Part shown: positions 52,627-60,528 of the stretch, one piece after another
Numbering within the stretch: position 1 is the stretch's first letter
Layout of the letters: each line of letters begins with the position of its first letter
NCBI RefSeq assembly: GCF_000426685.1
Contig: NZ_AUFV01000003.1
Coordinates: 310,001 to 374,000, forward strand
Origin: Solimonas flava DSM 18980
GTDB taxonomy: Bacteria > Pseudomonadota > Gammaproteobacteria > Nevskiales > Nevskiaceae
DNA: 64,000 bases
Direction: 5' to 3'
Made by a program: the position numbers and the translations under genes
The notes under the pieces: generated by a model
Seen by the model: only the letters and a program-made list of their open reading frames with translations
What the model was told of the DNA's origin: nothing
Databases searched by the model: none

Positions 52627-52662
52627 TGTCATTTATTGACATCACCCTGTCTTTTTCAGACA
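52627..52662. promoter_or_regulatory. Four alternating TGTC/GACA half-sites in the alkB-araC gap
   Basis: TGTC (52627), GACA (52638), TGTC (52648) and GACA (52659) are spaced 11, 10 and 11 bp apart, forming two inverted repeats TGTCA-N5-TGACA and CTGTC-N7-GACAG. All lie on one face of the helix. It is a likely binding site for the divergent AraC regulator. Confidence 0.6.
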
Positions 52663-52706
52663 GTGCCGTCCGGACCCGCATTTGGACCCGCGACCCGAGC
52701 CGCGAC

Positions 52707-53720
52707 ATGAAGCGCAATGACCCCGAAGTGCCGGCGCGCTACTACGTGCGCATGGGCGAGGTGCTCGCCGCGCGCGGCGTCGACGTGCTCGCGCTGCTGC
52801 GTGCGGTACGCCTGAAGCCGGAGGCGATGGCCCTGCCGGAGGCCAAGCTGCGCTGGAGCCAGGTCGAGGCGCTGGTCGCGCAGGTGCTGGCGATGCCGGG
52901 CCTGGCCGATCTGGCGTTCGACGTCGGCCGCGTGCTGAAGCCGAGCTCGCACGCCAGCGTCGGCTTCGCGATGCTCAGCAGTCCCGACATCGACTATGCG
53001 CTGCGCGTGCTGGCGCGTTATTTCCGGCTGGTGATGCCGAGCTTTCGCATGCACTACCGCGCCGCCGGCGGCCGCACCGAGATCCGCTACGCGCCGGCCT
53101 TTCCGCAAAGCCACGCCTGCCTCGCGTTCCATCTGGAGGCGATCGCCGCGGCGACGTACTGGGAGATCAAGATGCTGAGCAGCGGCGAGATGCCGGCGAG
53201 CCAGCTGCACTTCTCGGTGCCGCCGCCGCTGCACGTCGCGCGTTACGCCGAGCTGAGCGGCGCGCAATGCCACTTCGGCAGCATCGGCTCGCCCGGCGTG
53301 CGCCTGCTGTTCGATGCCGACTTCACGCGCCATCCGCTGCCGATGGCCGATGCCGGTGCGCTGAAGATGGCGGAAGCGCGCTGCGCCGAACTGCTGCGCA
53401 ACGCCGTCGCGGTCGGCCAGGTGCGCGACTGGGTGGCGATGATGCTGCGCGAGAGCGCCGACGGCATGCCGACGCTCGGCGAGCTGGCGCAGACGCTGAA
53501 CCTCTCGCCGCGCACGCTCGATCGTTACCTCAAGCGCGAGGGCGCCAGCTTCCGCACGCTGGCGCTGCAGGTCCGGCACGAGCGCGCCTGCGAGCTGCTG
53601 CGGCGCGGCCTCAGCGTCACGCAGATCGCGCACGAACTCGGCTACACCGACGCTTCCAACTTCACGCGCGCGTTCCGCCGCGCCGCCGGCCGCGCGCCGA
53701 GCGCGCACCGGCAGCGCTAG
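52707..53720 (+). CDS. AraC-family regulator, probable alkB activator
   Basis: A 337-residue AraC protein with an arabinose_bd-type N-domain (residues about 20-210) and a C-terminal double helix-turn-helix (GELAQTLNLSPRTLDRYLKR and VTQIAHELGYTDASNFTRAF). Such regulators activate alkB in several alkane degraders. The divergent position and the half-site ladder between the two genes support this role. Confidence 0.85.
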   Translation: MKRNDPEVPARYYVRMGEVLAARGVDVLALLRAVRLKPEAMALPEAKLRWSQVEALVAQVLAMPGLADLAFDVGRVLKPSSHASVGFAMLSSPDIDYALRVLARYFRLVMPSFRMHYRAAGGRTEIRYAPAFPQSHACLAFHLEAIAAATYWEIKMLSSGEMPASQLHFSVPPPLHVARYAELSGAQCHFGSIGSPGVRLLFDADFTRHPLPMADAGALKMAEARCAELLRNAVAVGQVRDWVAMMLRESADGMPTLGELAQTLNLSPRTLDRYLKREGASFRTLALQVRHERACELLRRGLSVTQIAHELGYTDASNFTRAFRRAAGRAPSAHRQR

Positions 53721-53727
53721 CGCCGGC

Positions 53728-54915
53728 TCAGTCGGCGGCGCAGGGCACCGCGACCGGCGCGGCGGCGCGCCGGCGTTCGAGCTGGCGCGCCCACAGCGCC
53801 ACGCCGACCGCCGCCAGCGGCAGCAGCGCGCCGGCCCAGGTCACCGCACCGAGGCCGTAGCCGTGGCCGATCACCGTGCCGCCGAGCCAGGCGCCGGCGG
53901 CGTTGCCGAGATTGAACGCGCCGATGTTGAAGCTCGACGCCAGGCTCTGGCCGGCGCCCTGCACCTTGTCGAGTACCCACATCTGCAGCGGCGGCACGGT
54001 CGCGAACGAGGTCGCGCCGAGCAGGCCGACGAAGAGCACCGCGAGCGTGCGGTCGTGGATCGCGAAGCGCATCAGCACCAGCGTCGCGGTCAGCGCCAGC
54101 AGCGTGCCGAGCAGCGCCGCGTAGAGGCGGCGGTCGGCGAGCCGGCCGCCGAGCAGATTGCCGACGATCAGGCCGCCGCCGAACACCAGCAGGATCGGCG
54201 ATACCGCTTTCTCGGAGAAGCCGCTGATCTCGGTGAGGATCGGCGCGATGTAAGTGAACACCGCGAACATGCCGCCGAAGCCGAGCACCGTCGTCAGCAG
54301 GCCGAGCAGCACCGGCGCGCGGGCCAGCGCGCGCAGGTCGGCGCGCCAGTCGCCGGCCTCCGGCGCGCCGGCGTTGCGCGGCACCAGCAGCGCGATCACC
54401 GCGAAGGCGACCACGCCGACCGCCGATACCGCCCAGAACGTCGCGCGCCAGCCGAAGCTCTGGCCGAGCCAGGTCCCGAACGGCACGCCGAGGATGTTGG
54501 CGACGGTCAGGCCGGTGAACATTACGGCGATCGCCGAGGCGCGTCGCGCGGGCGCGACCAGACCGGTCGCCACCACCGAGCCGACGCCGAAGAACGTGCC
54601 GTGCGCGAAGGCGGTGAAGACGCGCGCCGCGAGCAGCGTCGCGTAGTTCGGTGCCAGCGCGCAGGCGAGGTTGCCGAGCGTGAAGATCGCCATCAGCGCC
54701 AGCAGCACGGTCTTGCGCGGCCAGCGCCCGGTCGCCACCGTCATCAGCGGCGCGCCGACCACGACGCCGAGCGCATAGCCCGAGATCAGAAAGCCGGCGG
54801 CCGGAATCGACACGCCGAGATCGCCGCTGACCTGCAACAGCAGGCCCATGATGACGAACTCGGTGACGCCGATGCCGAAGGCGCCGGCGGTGAGGGCATA
54901 GAGGGCGAGAGGCAT
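53728..54915 (-). CDS. MFS transporter, AraJ-type drug/sugar efflux family
   Basis: A 395-residue 12-helix MFS protein. The N-terminus (LYALTAGAFGIGVTEFVIMGLL) is the hallmark of the AraJ/YdhP efflux group. The motif in the first cytoplasmic loop is TVATGRWPRKTVL. It probably exports small drugs or metabolites. It is divergent from a LysR regulator that should control it, and convergent with the AraC gene. Confidence 0.85.
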   Translation of the reverse strand: MPLALYALTAGAFGIGVTEFVIMGLLLQVSGDLGVSIPAAGFLISGYALGVVVGAPLMTVATGRWPRKTVLLALMAIFTLGNLACALAPNYATLLAARVFTAFAHGTFFGVGSVVATGLVAPARRASAIAVMFTGLTVANILGVPFGTWLGQSFGWRATFWAVSAVGVVAFAVIALLVPRNAGAPEAGDWRADLRALARAPVLLGLLTTVLGFGGMFAVFTYIAPILTEISGFSEKAVSPILLVFGGGLIVGNLLGGRLADRRLYAALLGTLLALTATLVLMRFAIHDRTLAVLFVGLLGATSFATVPPLQMWVLDKVQGAGQSLASSFNIGAFNLGNAAGAWLGGTVIGHGYGLGAVTWAGALLPLAAVGVALWARQLERRRAAAPVAVPCAAD

Positions 54916-55031
54916 CGCGACGCTCCACAGGACACGAGAAAAGGGGCGCTACGATGCTCGCCTTCGCGATTGATGATAAGAATGTCGCCAGGCACGACGA
55001 TCTTGCATCGGAATCACGAATCGGCGGACCC

Positions 55032-55940
55032 ATGGACAATCGCAGCGGCGAGATCGAAGTGTTTCTGCGCGTCGTCGACGGCGGCAGCTTTGCCGCGGCG
55101 GCAAAGGTGCTGCGCGTCACGCCGTCGGCCGTCAGCCGCACGATCGCGCGGCTCGAAGCGCGGCTCGGCGTGCGCCTGCTGCAGCGGACCACGCGCGCGC
55201 TGACGCTGACCGCCGAGGGCGAGGCCTTCCGTGTGCGCGCCCAGGCCATCGCCGCCGAGATCGACGATCTGGAGCGCAGCTTCACGGCCGCACGCGCCGA
55301 AGCGCGCGGCCGCCTGCGCGTGACGGCGTCGGTGCCGTTCGGCCTGCACTGCCTGCTGCCGGTGCTGCCGGAATTCCTCGAGCGCCATCCGCAGGTGAGC
55401 GTCGATCTTTCGCTGACCGACGCGCTCGTCGATCTCGTTGACCAGCGCATGGACGTCGCCGTGCGCCATGGGCCGCTGCGCGACTCGACGCTGCGTGCCC
55501 GCCCGCTCGGCGCCAGCCGCTGGATCGTCGCCGCCGCGCCGGCCTACCTGCAGCGCCACGGCACTCCGCGCACGCCGGCCGAGCTGGACCGCCACAACTG
55601 CCTCAACTTCAACTTCCGCCGCGTGCTCGAAGGCTGGAACCTGCGCCCGGCGCCGGGCAGCGCCAACGCGCCGCAGCGACAGGCGGTGCACGGCAACTTT
55701 TACGGCAACTCCGGCGAAGCGCTGCGCCTGATGGCAGTGGCCGGCGCCGGCATCGTGCGGCTCGCGCACTTCCTGATCGGCGCCGACCTCGCCGCCGGTC
55801 GTCTCGTGCCCCTGCTTGAGGATTACGCGCCGGGCGACCGCGAAGAGATCCACGCCCTCTATCTCGGCCACGACAAGCCGGCGGCGCGCGTCCGCGCGTT
55901 CGTCGATTTCCTGGTCGAGCGCGCGACGGTGACTGAATGA
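55032..55940 (+). CDS. LysR-family regulator next to the MFS pump
   Basis: A 302-residue LysR protein. The helix-turn-helix is GSFAAAAKVLRVTPSAVSRT, and the rest is a periplasmic-binding-protein-like effector domain. It is of the CrgA/DmlR-like type (QRTTRALTLTAEGEAF). The 116-bp divergent gap to the MFS gene suggests control of that pump. Confidence 0.85.
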   Translation: MDNRSGEIEVFLRVVDGGSFAAAAKVLRVTPSAVSRTIARLEARLGVRLLQRTTRALTLTAEGEAFRVRAQAIAAEIDDLERSFTAARAEARGRLRVTASVPFGLHCLLPVLPEFLERHPQVSVDLSLTDALVDLVDQRMDVAVRHGPLRDSTLRARPLGASRWIVAAAPAYLQRHGTPRTPAELDRHNCLNFNFRRVLEGWNLRPAPGSANAPQRQAVHGNFYGNSGEALRLMAVAGAGIVRLAHFLIGADLAAGRLVPLLEDYAPGDREEIHALYLGHDKPAARVRAFVDFLVERATVTE

Positions 55941-56125
55941 GGGGGCCGCGCGGCTTGCCGGTGCCGGCGCCAAGCCGGATGTGGGCGCTCTCGATCCCGC
56001 CGCTCGAACGCGCGTTCGGATGGGCCGTCAGGCGGCCGGAATATCCGCCGTTCAACGCCCTGGACCGTGTGATGAACTTTCCGACCGTGTCGGCCGGCCT
56101 GACGGCACATTACCCGTGCCAACCG

Positions 56126-56557
56126 ATGAGCGTCGGGCTTAAAGAAAAAATGCGTGTGCTCGTATTGTCGTCCGCACTTCTCCTGGCAGCCTGTGGAAAG
56201 GGGGCTGCTGAAAGAGAGGTCTTCTTTGGCTGCGAAGCGCCGGGAGGGCAGTTCAGGGCGGAGTTCTTTCGAGAATTCGGCGGCGGCGCCGCGGGCTGGC
56301 AGTACGAGGCTGTGGCTGTATTCGAGCGCGGCGTCAGCTCGCCCGCACGGATCCTGACTCTCAAGCAGGGCTACGACGTGAATTTATCGTGGCAGTCTGC
56401 CACTGAGTTAAAAGTAAGCTACCCAGATGCAGCGCGAGTAGACCACTGGCAAAGCTGGTTCGGGCGCATGGCCGATGGCAAGGTGGTCCTTGAGCCTGTT
56501 CCATCTAGGCAAGGGCGATTTGTTTCGCGAAAGAGCGGATGCATAAACGCCCAGTAA
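56126..56557 (+). CDS. Putative lipoprotein of unknown function
   Basis: A 143-residue protein whose N-terminus has a lipobox (SSALLLAAC) after a short hydrophobic run. The rest shows no family I recognise. ATG 56150 is an alternative start that leaves a very short signal. Local base composition is lower in GC than upstream, and this gene opens the accessory patch that runs to about 59 kb. Confidence 0.6.
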   Translation: MSVGLKEKMRVLVLSSALLLAACGKGAAEREVFFGCEAPGGQFRAEFFREFGGGAAGWQYEAVAVFERGVSSPARILTLKQGYDVNLSWQSATELKVSYPDAARVDHWQSWFGRMADGKVVLEPVPSRQGRFVSRKSGCINAQ

Positions 56558-56669
56558 GCTGCTCAGGTCGACCGCCTCCCCTCCGGCGGCCCCCCATGCG
56601 GGCGCCGAGTGCCGGGAAGTCTTCGTGCGCGTTCTTCAAAACATCCGGTGAAGTTGGAGGCGATGCGCC

Positions 56670-57221
56670 ATGGGTCTGACGAAGAAGCAAGGTGACGCGC
56701 TGATCTGCGTGCTCAAGGATCGTTTCGAGACGAACGTGGGTCGACACAAAGGCATCGACTGGTCTTGGGTGCAGGCGCGGATTTCGGCAGAGCCGGGGAA
56801 GCTGCAGTCGCTTCACGAAATGGAAGCGACCGGCGGTGAGCCGGACGTCATCGGCCACGACAAGAACACCGGGCAAGTCATCTTCTGTGACTGTTCCGCC
56901 GAAAGCCCCGGCGGCCGCAGAAGCCTGTGCTTCGACCGTGATGCGCTGGACTCGAGAAAGGAGAACAAGCCGGCCGGCAACGTCGTGGACATGGCGGCGG
57001 CCATGGGCATCGAACTGCTGACCGAGGCGCAGTATCGCGAGCTGCAAAGACTCGGCTGCTTCGATGCCAAGACATCCAGCTGGATCGTGACGCCGCCGGA
57101 GATCAGGAAACTCGGCGGCGCGCTGTTCGGTGATCGCCGCTACGACTCGGTGTTCGTGTACCACAACGGCGCCCAGTCGTACTACGCGGCCAGAGGGTTT
57201 CGCGGCCTGTTGCGGGTTTAG
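56670..57221 (+). CDS. DUF4256 protein
   Basis: A 183-residue DUF4256 protein (HEMEATGGEPDVIGHD, IFCDCSAESPGGRRSLCFDRDA, SVFVYHNGAQSYYAARGFRG). The family is common in soil bacteria and has no known function. It is preceded by TTGGAGGCG. Confidence 0.82.
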   Translation: MGLTKKQGDALICVLKDRFETNVGRHKGIDWSWVQARISAEPGKLQSLHEMEATGGEPDVIGHDKNTGQVIFCDCSAESPGGRRSLCFDRDALDSRKENKPAGNVVDMAAAMGIELLTEAQYRELQRLGCFDAKTSSWIVTPPEIRKLGGALFGDRRYDSVFVYHNGAQSYYAARGFRGLLRV

Positions 57222-57248
57222 CAAAAGACGTTGGTGCGAGGCCTTGCT

Positions 57249-57398
57249 CTACCGCCGCGTGCAAAACCGATCGACGTCACGCTCCAGAAAACCGATTGGA
57301 CCGACACTCCGCATGTCGCCGAAACCGACCGAATAGGCCGCCACGATCGAATCCTTGTGAACGTCCAGACCCACAAAGGCGGTGCTATCGTTTGCCAT
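57249..57398 (-). mobile_element. IS110-family transposase remnant (N-terminus only)
   Basis: The minus-strand frame encodes 49 residues starting MANDSTAFVGLDVHKDSI, the DEDD-type N-terminus of IS110 transposases. It stops after FCTRR, so about 85% of the gene is missing. It is a dead relic, and the nearby repeats suggest a recombination hotspot. Confidence 0.75.
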
Positions 57399-57458
57399 GC
57401 TGAGCTCCGCTGAAGGAAACCGACTGATGAGCGTAGTCCTGACTCGCTCCTGCGGCTC

Positions 57459-57498
57459 TGGCGCTTCGCTAACCCGCGTTACGGCCTTTGCGAAGGTC
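57459..57498. repeat. REP-like repeat, copy A
   Basis: The segment beginning TGGCGCTTCGCTAACCCGCG recurs with few changes at 58308-58345. It contains a TAAC/GTTA dyad and a TTCGC/GCGAA pair. The sequence style resembles short repeats found between genes in many proteobacteria. Confidence 0.6.
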
Positions 57499-57549
57499 AG
57501 CGCCTCTGACGGCGGAAGTCATATTGTCTAGAGTTCAAAGAGGGGAGTT

Positions 57550-58077
57550 ATGGCCGTAACGGTGACAGAGGTCGTTGAGGCGTTTGATCTCTTATTCGCT
57601 TCAATGCATCGAAAAGAGTTTTGCAAGACCCTGCGTCTCAAGGAATATACAGAGCGCGAACTTCAGCCTATTGTCAGGTCGTTCCTGCTGGGTTATTTCG
57701 GAGAATCTCTTGTTCCGGAGGCAAAGGCTGTTCTTCCGGGGTCCCTAAGCGGTAGCGGTCGCGTGGACTTCCTCGTAGGGAACGTTGCTATTGAGCTGGC
57801 GGTACGCAGCAAGGGAAAAGCCAAGGCGAACATTTCGTCTTCGGTCAATACGAAAGAAATCAAGAAGCTGATAAAGCATGATGGGCTGGCTGTTATGGTG
57901 CTGCTCGACTTTTCGGACACGCCAGCCACAGACCACGATATCGAACGGTTCAGAGAATGGCCGTCTCTGGGAAAAGGCAATCACACGAAGTCGCCGTTCA
58001 ACGTGGCGTATTTCTACAAGAAGCGAACTAAAGCGCTGTCACTTGGTTGCATAACCAAGAACATCCGCGTCGAATGA
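57550..58077 (+). CDS. Orphan protein with a nuclease-like signature
   Basis: A 175-residue protein of no recognised family. The middle has GRVDFLVGNVAIELAV, which resembles the D-x(n)-E-x-K core of restriction-endonuclease-like folds, but the final Lys is replaced by Ala. Base composition is visibly lower in GC than in neighbours, which suggests transfer. GGGAG precedes the ATG. It lies between an IS110 relic and a toxin-antitoxin pair, a setting common for defence or mobile genes. Confidence 0.5.
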   Translation: MAVTVTEVVEAFDLLFASMHRKEFCKTLRLKEYTERELQPIVRSFLLGYFGESLVPEAKAVLPGSLSGSGRVDFLVGNVAIELAVRSKGKAKANISSSVNTKEIKKLIKHDGLAVMVLLDFSDTPATDHDIERFREWPSLGKGNHTKSPFNVAYFYKKRTKALSLGCITKNIRVE

Positions 58078-58105
58078 GCACTAACAACAGTACATGGACT
58101 CCTCC

Positions 58106-58161
58106 CGCAAGCCCGCAGGTGAAGTGAACCGCTGATCGCGGCGTGCGAAGGTGGTTGCCGT
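58106..58161. repeat. Dispersed repeat pair, copy 1
   Basis: The segment contains AGGTGAAGTGAACCGCTGAT and recurs as a diverged direct copy at 59061-59115. The two flank the toxin-antitoxin genes. The rest of the gap (58078-58456) holds no gene apart from the REP-like repeat and the toxin-antitoxin operator. Confidence 0.6.
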
Positions 58162-58307
58162 CGTAAGTTTGGCTTCGTCGAGAGCCTGCGTTGCAGGCAG
58201 AGCCTTCATGGAAATCCTCGCCGGGAGAGCCACACGTTCGCAACGAACTTTTTGCCGCGCTCACGCTGGTCATCGGCTTTGTTTCCCGGGCGGTTCGATG
58301 CGGATCC

Positions 58308-58345
58308 GGCGCTTCGCTAACCCGAGTTACGGCCTTTGCGAGGCC
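58308..58345. repeat. REP-like repeat, copy B
   Basis: The second copy of the element at 57459. It differs at a few positions, for example CCCGAG where copy A has CCCGCG. It has the same orientation as copy A. The two copies enclose the orphan gene at 57550. Confidence 0.6.
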
Positions 58346-58415
58346 GGTACCATGACGGTGAATGTCATGCAGTCTGGGCCATGCATGGAGGCCGGCTTGC
58401 CGCGATTGCCGCGCC

Positions 58416-58435
58416 GGTGTTACCGTGGTGACACC
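58416..58435. promoter_or_regulatory. Operator-like dyad before the antitoxin gene
   Basis: GGTGTTACC and GGTGACACC form a dyad with one mismatch and a 2-base gap, 22 bp before the antitoxin ATG. Ribbon-helix-helix antitoxins usually bind such sites to repress their own operon. Confidence 0.5.
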
Positions 58436-58456
58436 TGATTTGCGGAGTGCCTGGCA

Positions 58457-58741
58457 ATGTCCACGACCTCTTTGAAGCTTCCCGAAGACGTAAAACAGCT
58501 GGCGGTCGCAGCAGCAAAGCAACAAGGCGTTACCCCGCATGCATTCATGGTCGACGCCATTCGTGCCGCTGCCACGAATGCGGAGCGGCGGGCGCAATTC
58601 GTGGCGGACGCTGTTGCTTCGAGGAAAGAAGCCCTTGAATCCGGAAAGGGGTACGCAGCCGACGAAGTGCACGCGTACATGCGCGCTCGGGCGCAGGGCA
58701 TGTCCGCCAAGAAGCCCAGAGCAAAAGCTTGGCGCGCGTAA
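58457..58741 (+). CDS. Ribbon-helix-helix antitoxin (ParD/CopG-like)
   Basis: A 94-residue protein. The N-terminal ribbon-helix-helix is SLKLPEDVKQLAVAAAKQQG followed by TPHAFMVDAI. The C-terminal tail is charged and should bind the toxin. It overlaps the toxin gene by 13 bases, as in most type II pairs. Confidence 0.82.
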   Translation: MSTTSLKLPEDVKQLAVAAAKQQGVTPHAFMVDAIRAAATNAERRAQFVADAVASRKEALESGKGYAADEVHAYMRARAQGMSAKKPRAKAWRA

Positions 58742-59025
58742 TCTATGCCGATCGTGCGCTCGCCGATCTCGGCCGGCTCACCGACTTTCTCTTGCAGGCC
58801 GAGCCGGCCGTAGCGCTGGAGACGGTTGATCTCATCGCCGAAGCCGTACAGATCCTTGAGAATCATCCGCTGATCGGGCGCTCCGCGGAGCAAGGGCTAA
58901 GAGAGCTTGTGATTTCTCGCGGCAAGTCTGGATATGTCGCGTTGTATAGCCATGAGCAGGAGCAGGACGTCGTACTGATCTTGTCGATAAGACATCAGCG
59001 CGAATCCGGCTATGCGCTGGAGTAG
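58729..59025 (+). CDS. RelE/ParE-family toxin
   Basis: A 98-residue protein of the ParE/RelE fold (ALADLGRLTDFL, LRELVISRGKSGYVALYSHE, ILSIRHQRESGY). The start is TTG at 58729 inside the antitoxin gene, and no ATG is available near it. The conserved C-terminal RHQRE segment supports an intact toxin. Whether it hits gyrase or ribosome-bound mRNA cannot be told. Confidence 0.82.
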   Translation: MARVIYADRALADLGRLTDFLLQAEPAVALETVDLIAEAVQILENHPLIGRSAEQGLRELVISRGKSGYVALYSHEQEQDVVLILSIRHQRESGYALE

Positions 59026-59060
59026 CTGGGGTGCCTCCGGTAAAGCGGTGACGGACTCTC

Positions 59061-59115
59061 CGCAGGCCCGTAGGTGAAGTGGAACGCTGATCGCGGCAAG
59101 CGCAGGTTGCAGCCG
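59061..59115. repeat. Dispersed repeat pair, copy 2
   Basis: Diverged copy of 58106-58161 in the same orientation (contains AGGTGAAGTGGAACGCTGAT). Together the two bracket the toxin-antitoxin pair. Confidence 0.6.
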
Positions 59116-59158
59116 TGCATGCGGCGGCGCCGAGGGCTTGCGACGTGGCCCGCCGCGC

Positions 59159-60412
59159 CTAATGCACCATCAGGAACACCTGCAGCTCGCCGACGAGGAA
59201 GCCCAGCACGGCGCCCACGGTGATGAGGACCCACTCGTCTTCCTTGAACACCGGCCGCAGCATGCCCTCGAACTGCTCGGGACTCAGGGCCTGCATCTTG
59301 CGGATGAGGGTGTTGCGGATGTCCATCGCGTCTTCGGCGTAGTGGTTGATGGACTGCAGGGCGTGCGGCAGCTCGCGCATCAGGCTTTCGGCGACGGCGA
59401 CTTTCATGTCCGCGTATTTGCGTGAGCCGATCAGCATCGCCACCAGCGGCCGCGCGGCGCCGGCCTGTTCGTCGACGGCGAGCTTGACGTGGTGCTGCAG
59501 CAGCTCGAACAAGCGGTCCGACAGCGGGCCCTTGAGCACCGCCTCCCAGACCTTGTCCGGCGTGAGGATCTGGTCGGCGATCAGGTTGCCGTAGTCGTGC
59601 GCGACTTCCTGCTGGCGGCGCAGGAACAGGCCTTGCACGGTCAGCCCGAGCACGCGCCGCGGCCGCAGCGGGCGGAACAGCATCTGCAGCGCGAGCCAGT
59701 CGCTGGCGAAGCCGACGAACAGGCCGAAGGCCGGCAGCATCCAGGGCTGTTTCCAGATGACCCAGCAGATCATCTGCACGATGCCGATGCCGAAGCCGAA
59801 GTAGAAGCCGGCGGTGCCGAAGAATTTGAACTCCTGGCGGCCGGTTTCCCAGAAGATGCGGTTGAGCAGCTTCTTGTCGCGCACGAGGTTGCCGACGACC
59901 ATGGTCTTGAGGTCGAACAGCTCTTCGATGTGGGTGTGGATGTCGCGCATGATGCCGGCGACCATGCCGGGCAGGTCGCCCTGCACGCGCTGCACGATGC
60001 GGCGCCGCACGAACTCCGGCAGCGTGCTCCACAGGCCGGGCTGGAAACGCTCGGCGACGTCGCGGGTGATGCGGTCCATCGCGTCGATCAACGCCGGCTC
60101 CAGCTCGCGGGCGACGCGGTCCGGATCGAGCCGGGTGAAGACTTCGCGGACGCTGATCAGCTGCGAGGTCATCAGGTCGACGGAGATGCCTGCCATCTTC
60201 GCCGCGTTTCGCGGGATAATGCCCTGCCAGCCGAGGTACGGGGCCTTGAGTCCGATGAATTCGATGGGCTGGAACATCATGCGGATCGCCACCACCTTGG
60301 TGACGTAGCCGATGATGGCGCTGACGAAAGGCAGCGAAAGATAAATCCAGAAGTGCTGTCGGACGTCCGCCGCGATCGCGTGCCAGTCAAGCCAATGCGT
60401 CAACCACTCCAT
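59159..60412 (-). CDS. DUF445 membrane protein
   Basis: A 417-residue protein of the DUF445/YheB-like family. It has a membrane helix at about 20-45 (IYLSLPFVSAIIGYVTKVVA), then AIRMMFQPIEFIG and GIIPRNAAKMA, both family-typical, two inner helices near 200-235, and a last helix at the C-terminus. Function is unknown. GGAGCAGGGA precedes the ATG at 60412. It is divergent from hrpA with a 116-bp gap. Confidence 0.85.
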   Translation of the reverse strand: MEWLTHWLDWHAIAADVRQHFWIYLSLPFVSAIIGYVTKVVAIRMMFQPIEFIGLKAPYLGWQGIIPRNAAKMAGISVDLMTSQLISVREVFTRLDPDRVARELEPALIDAMDRITRDVAERFQPGLWSTLPEFVRRRIVQRVQGDLPGMVAGIMRDIHTHIEELFDLKTMVVGNLVRDKKLLNRIFWETGRQEFKFFGTAGFYFGFGIGIVQMICWVIWKQPWMLPAFGLFVGFASDWLALQMLFRPLRPRRVLGLTVQGLFLRRQQEVAHDYGNLIADQILTPDKVWEAVLKGPLSDRLFELLQHHVKLAVDEQAGAARPLVAMLIGSRKYADMKVAVAESLMRELPHALQSINHYAEDAMDIRNTLIRKMQALSPEQFEGMLRPVFKEDEWVLITVGAVLGFLVGELQVFLMVH

Positions 60413-60528
60413 TCCCTGCTCCCCCCGGGCGACGGCCGGCGCGTTCGGCCACCGTCTTTTAGATTTGCTCTGATGATCCGGATTGTGCCCAAGCCCCCGC
60501 GCGCTGCCTATCGGCCGCACCGCCAGCC

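Noticed and set aside
57459-57498. REP-like element considered as an integron attC site
   Set aside because: It has a TAAC/GTTA dyad, but lacks the paired outer core sites and no integrase gene is near.
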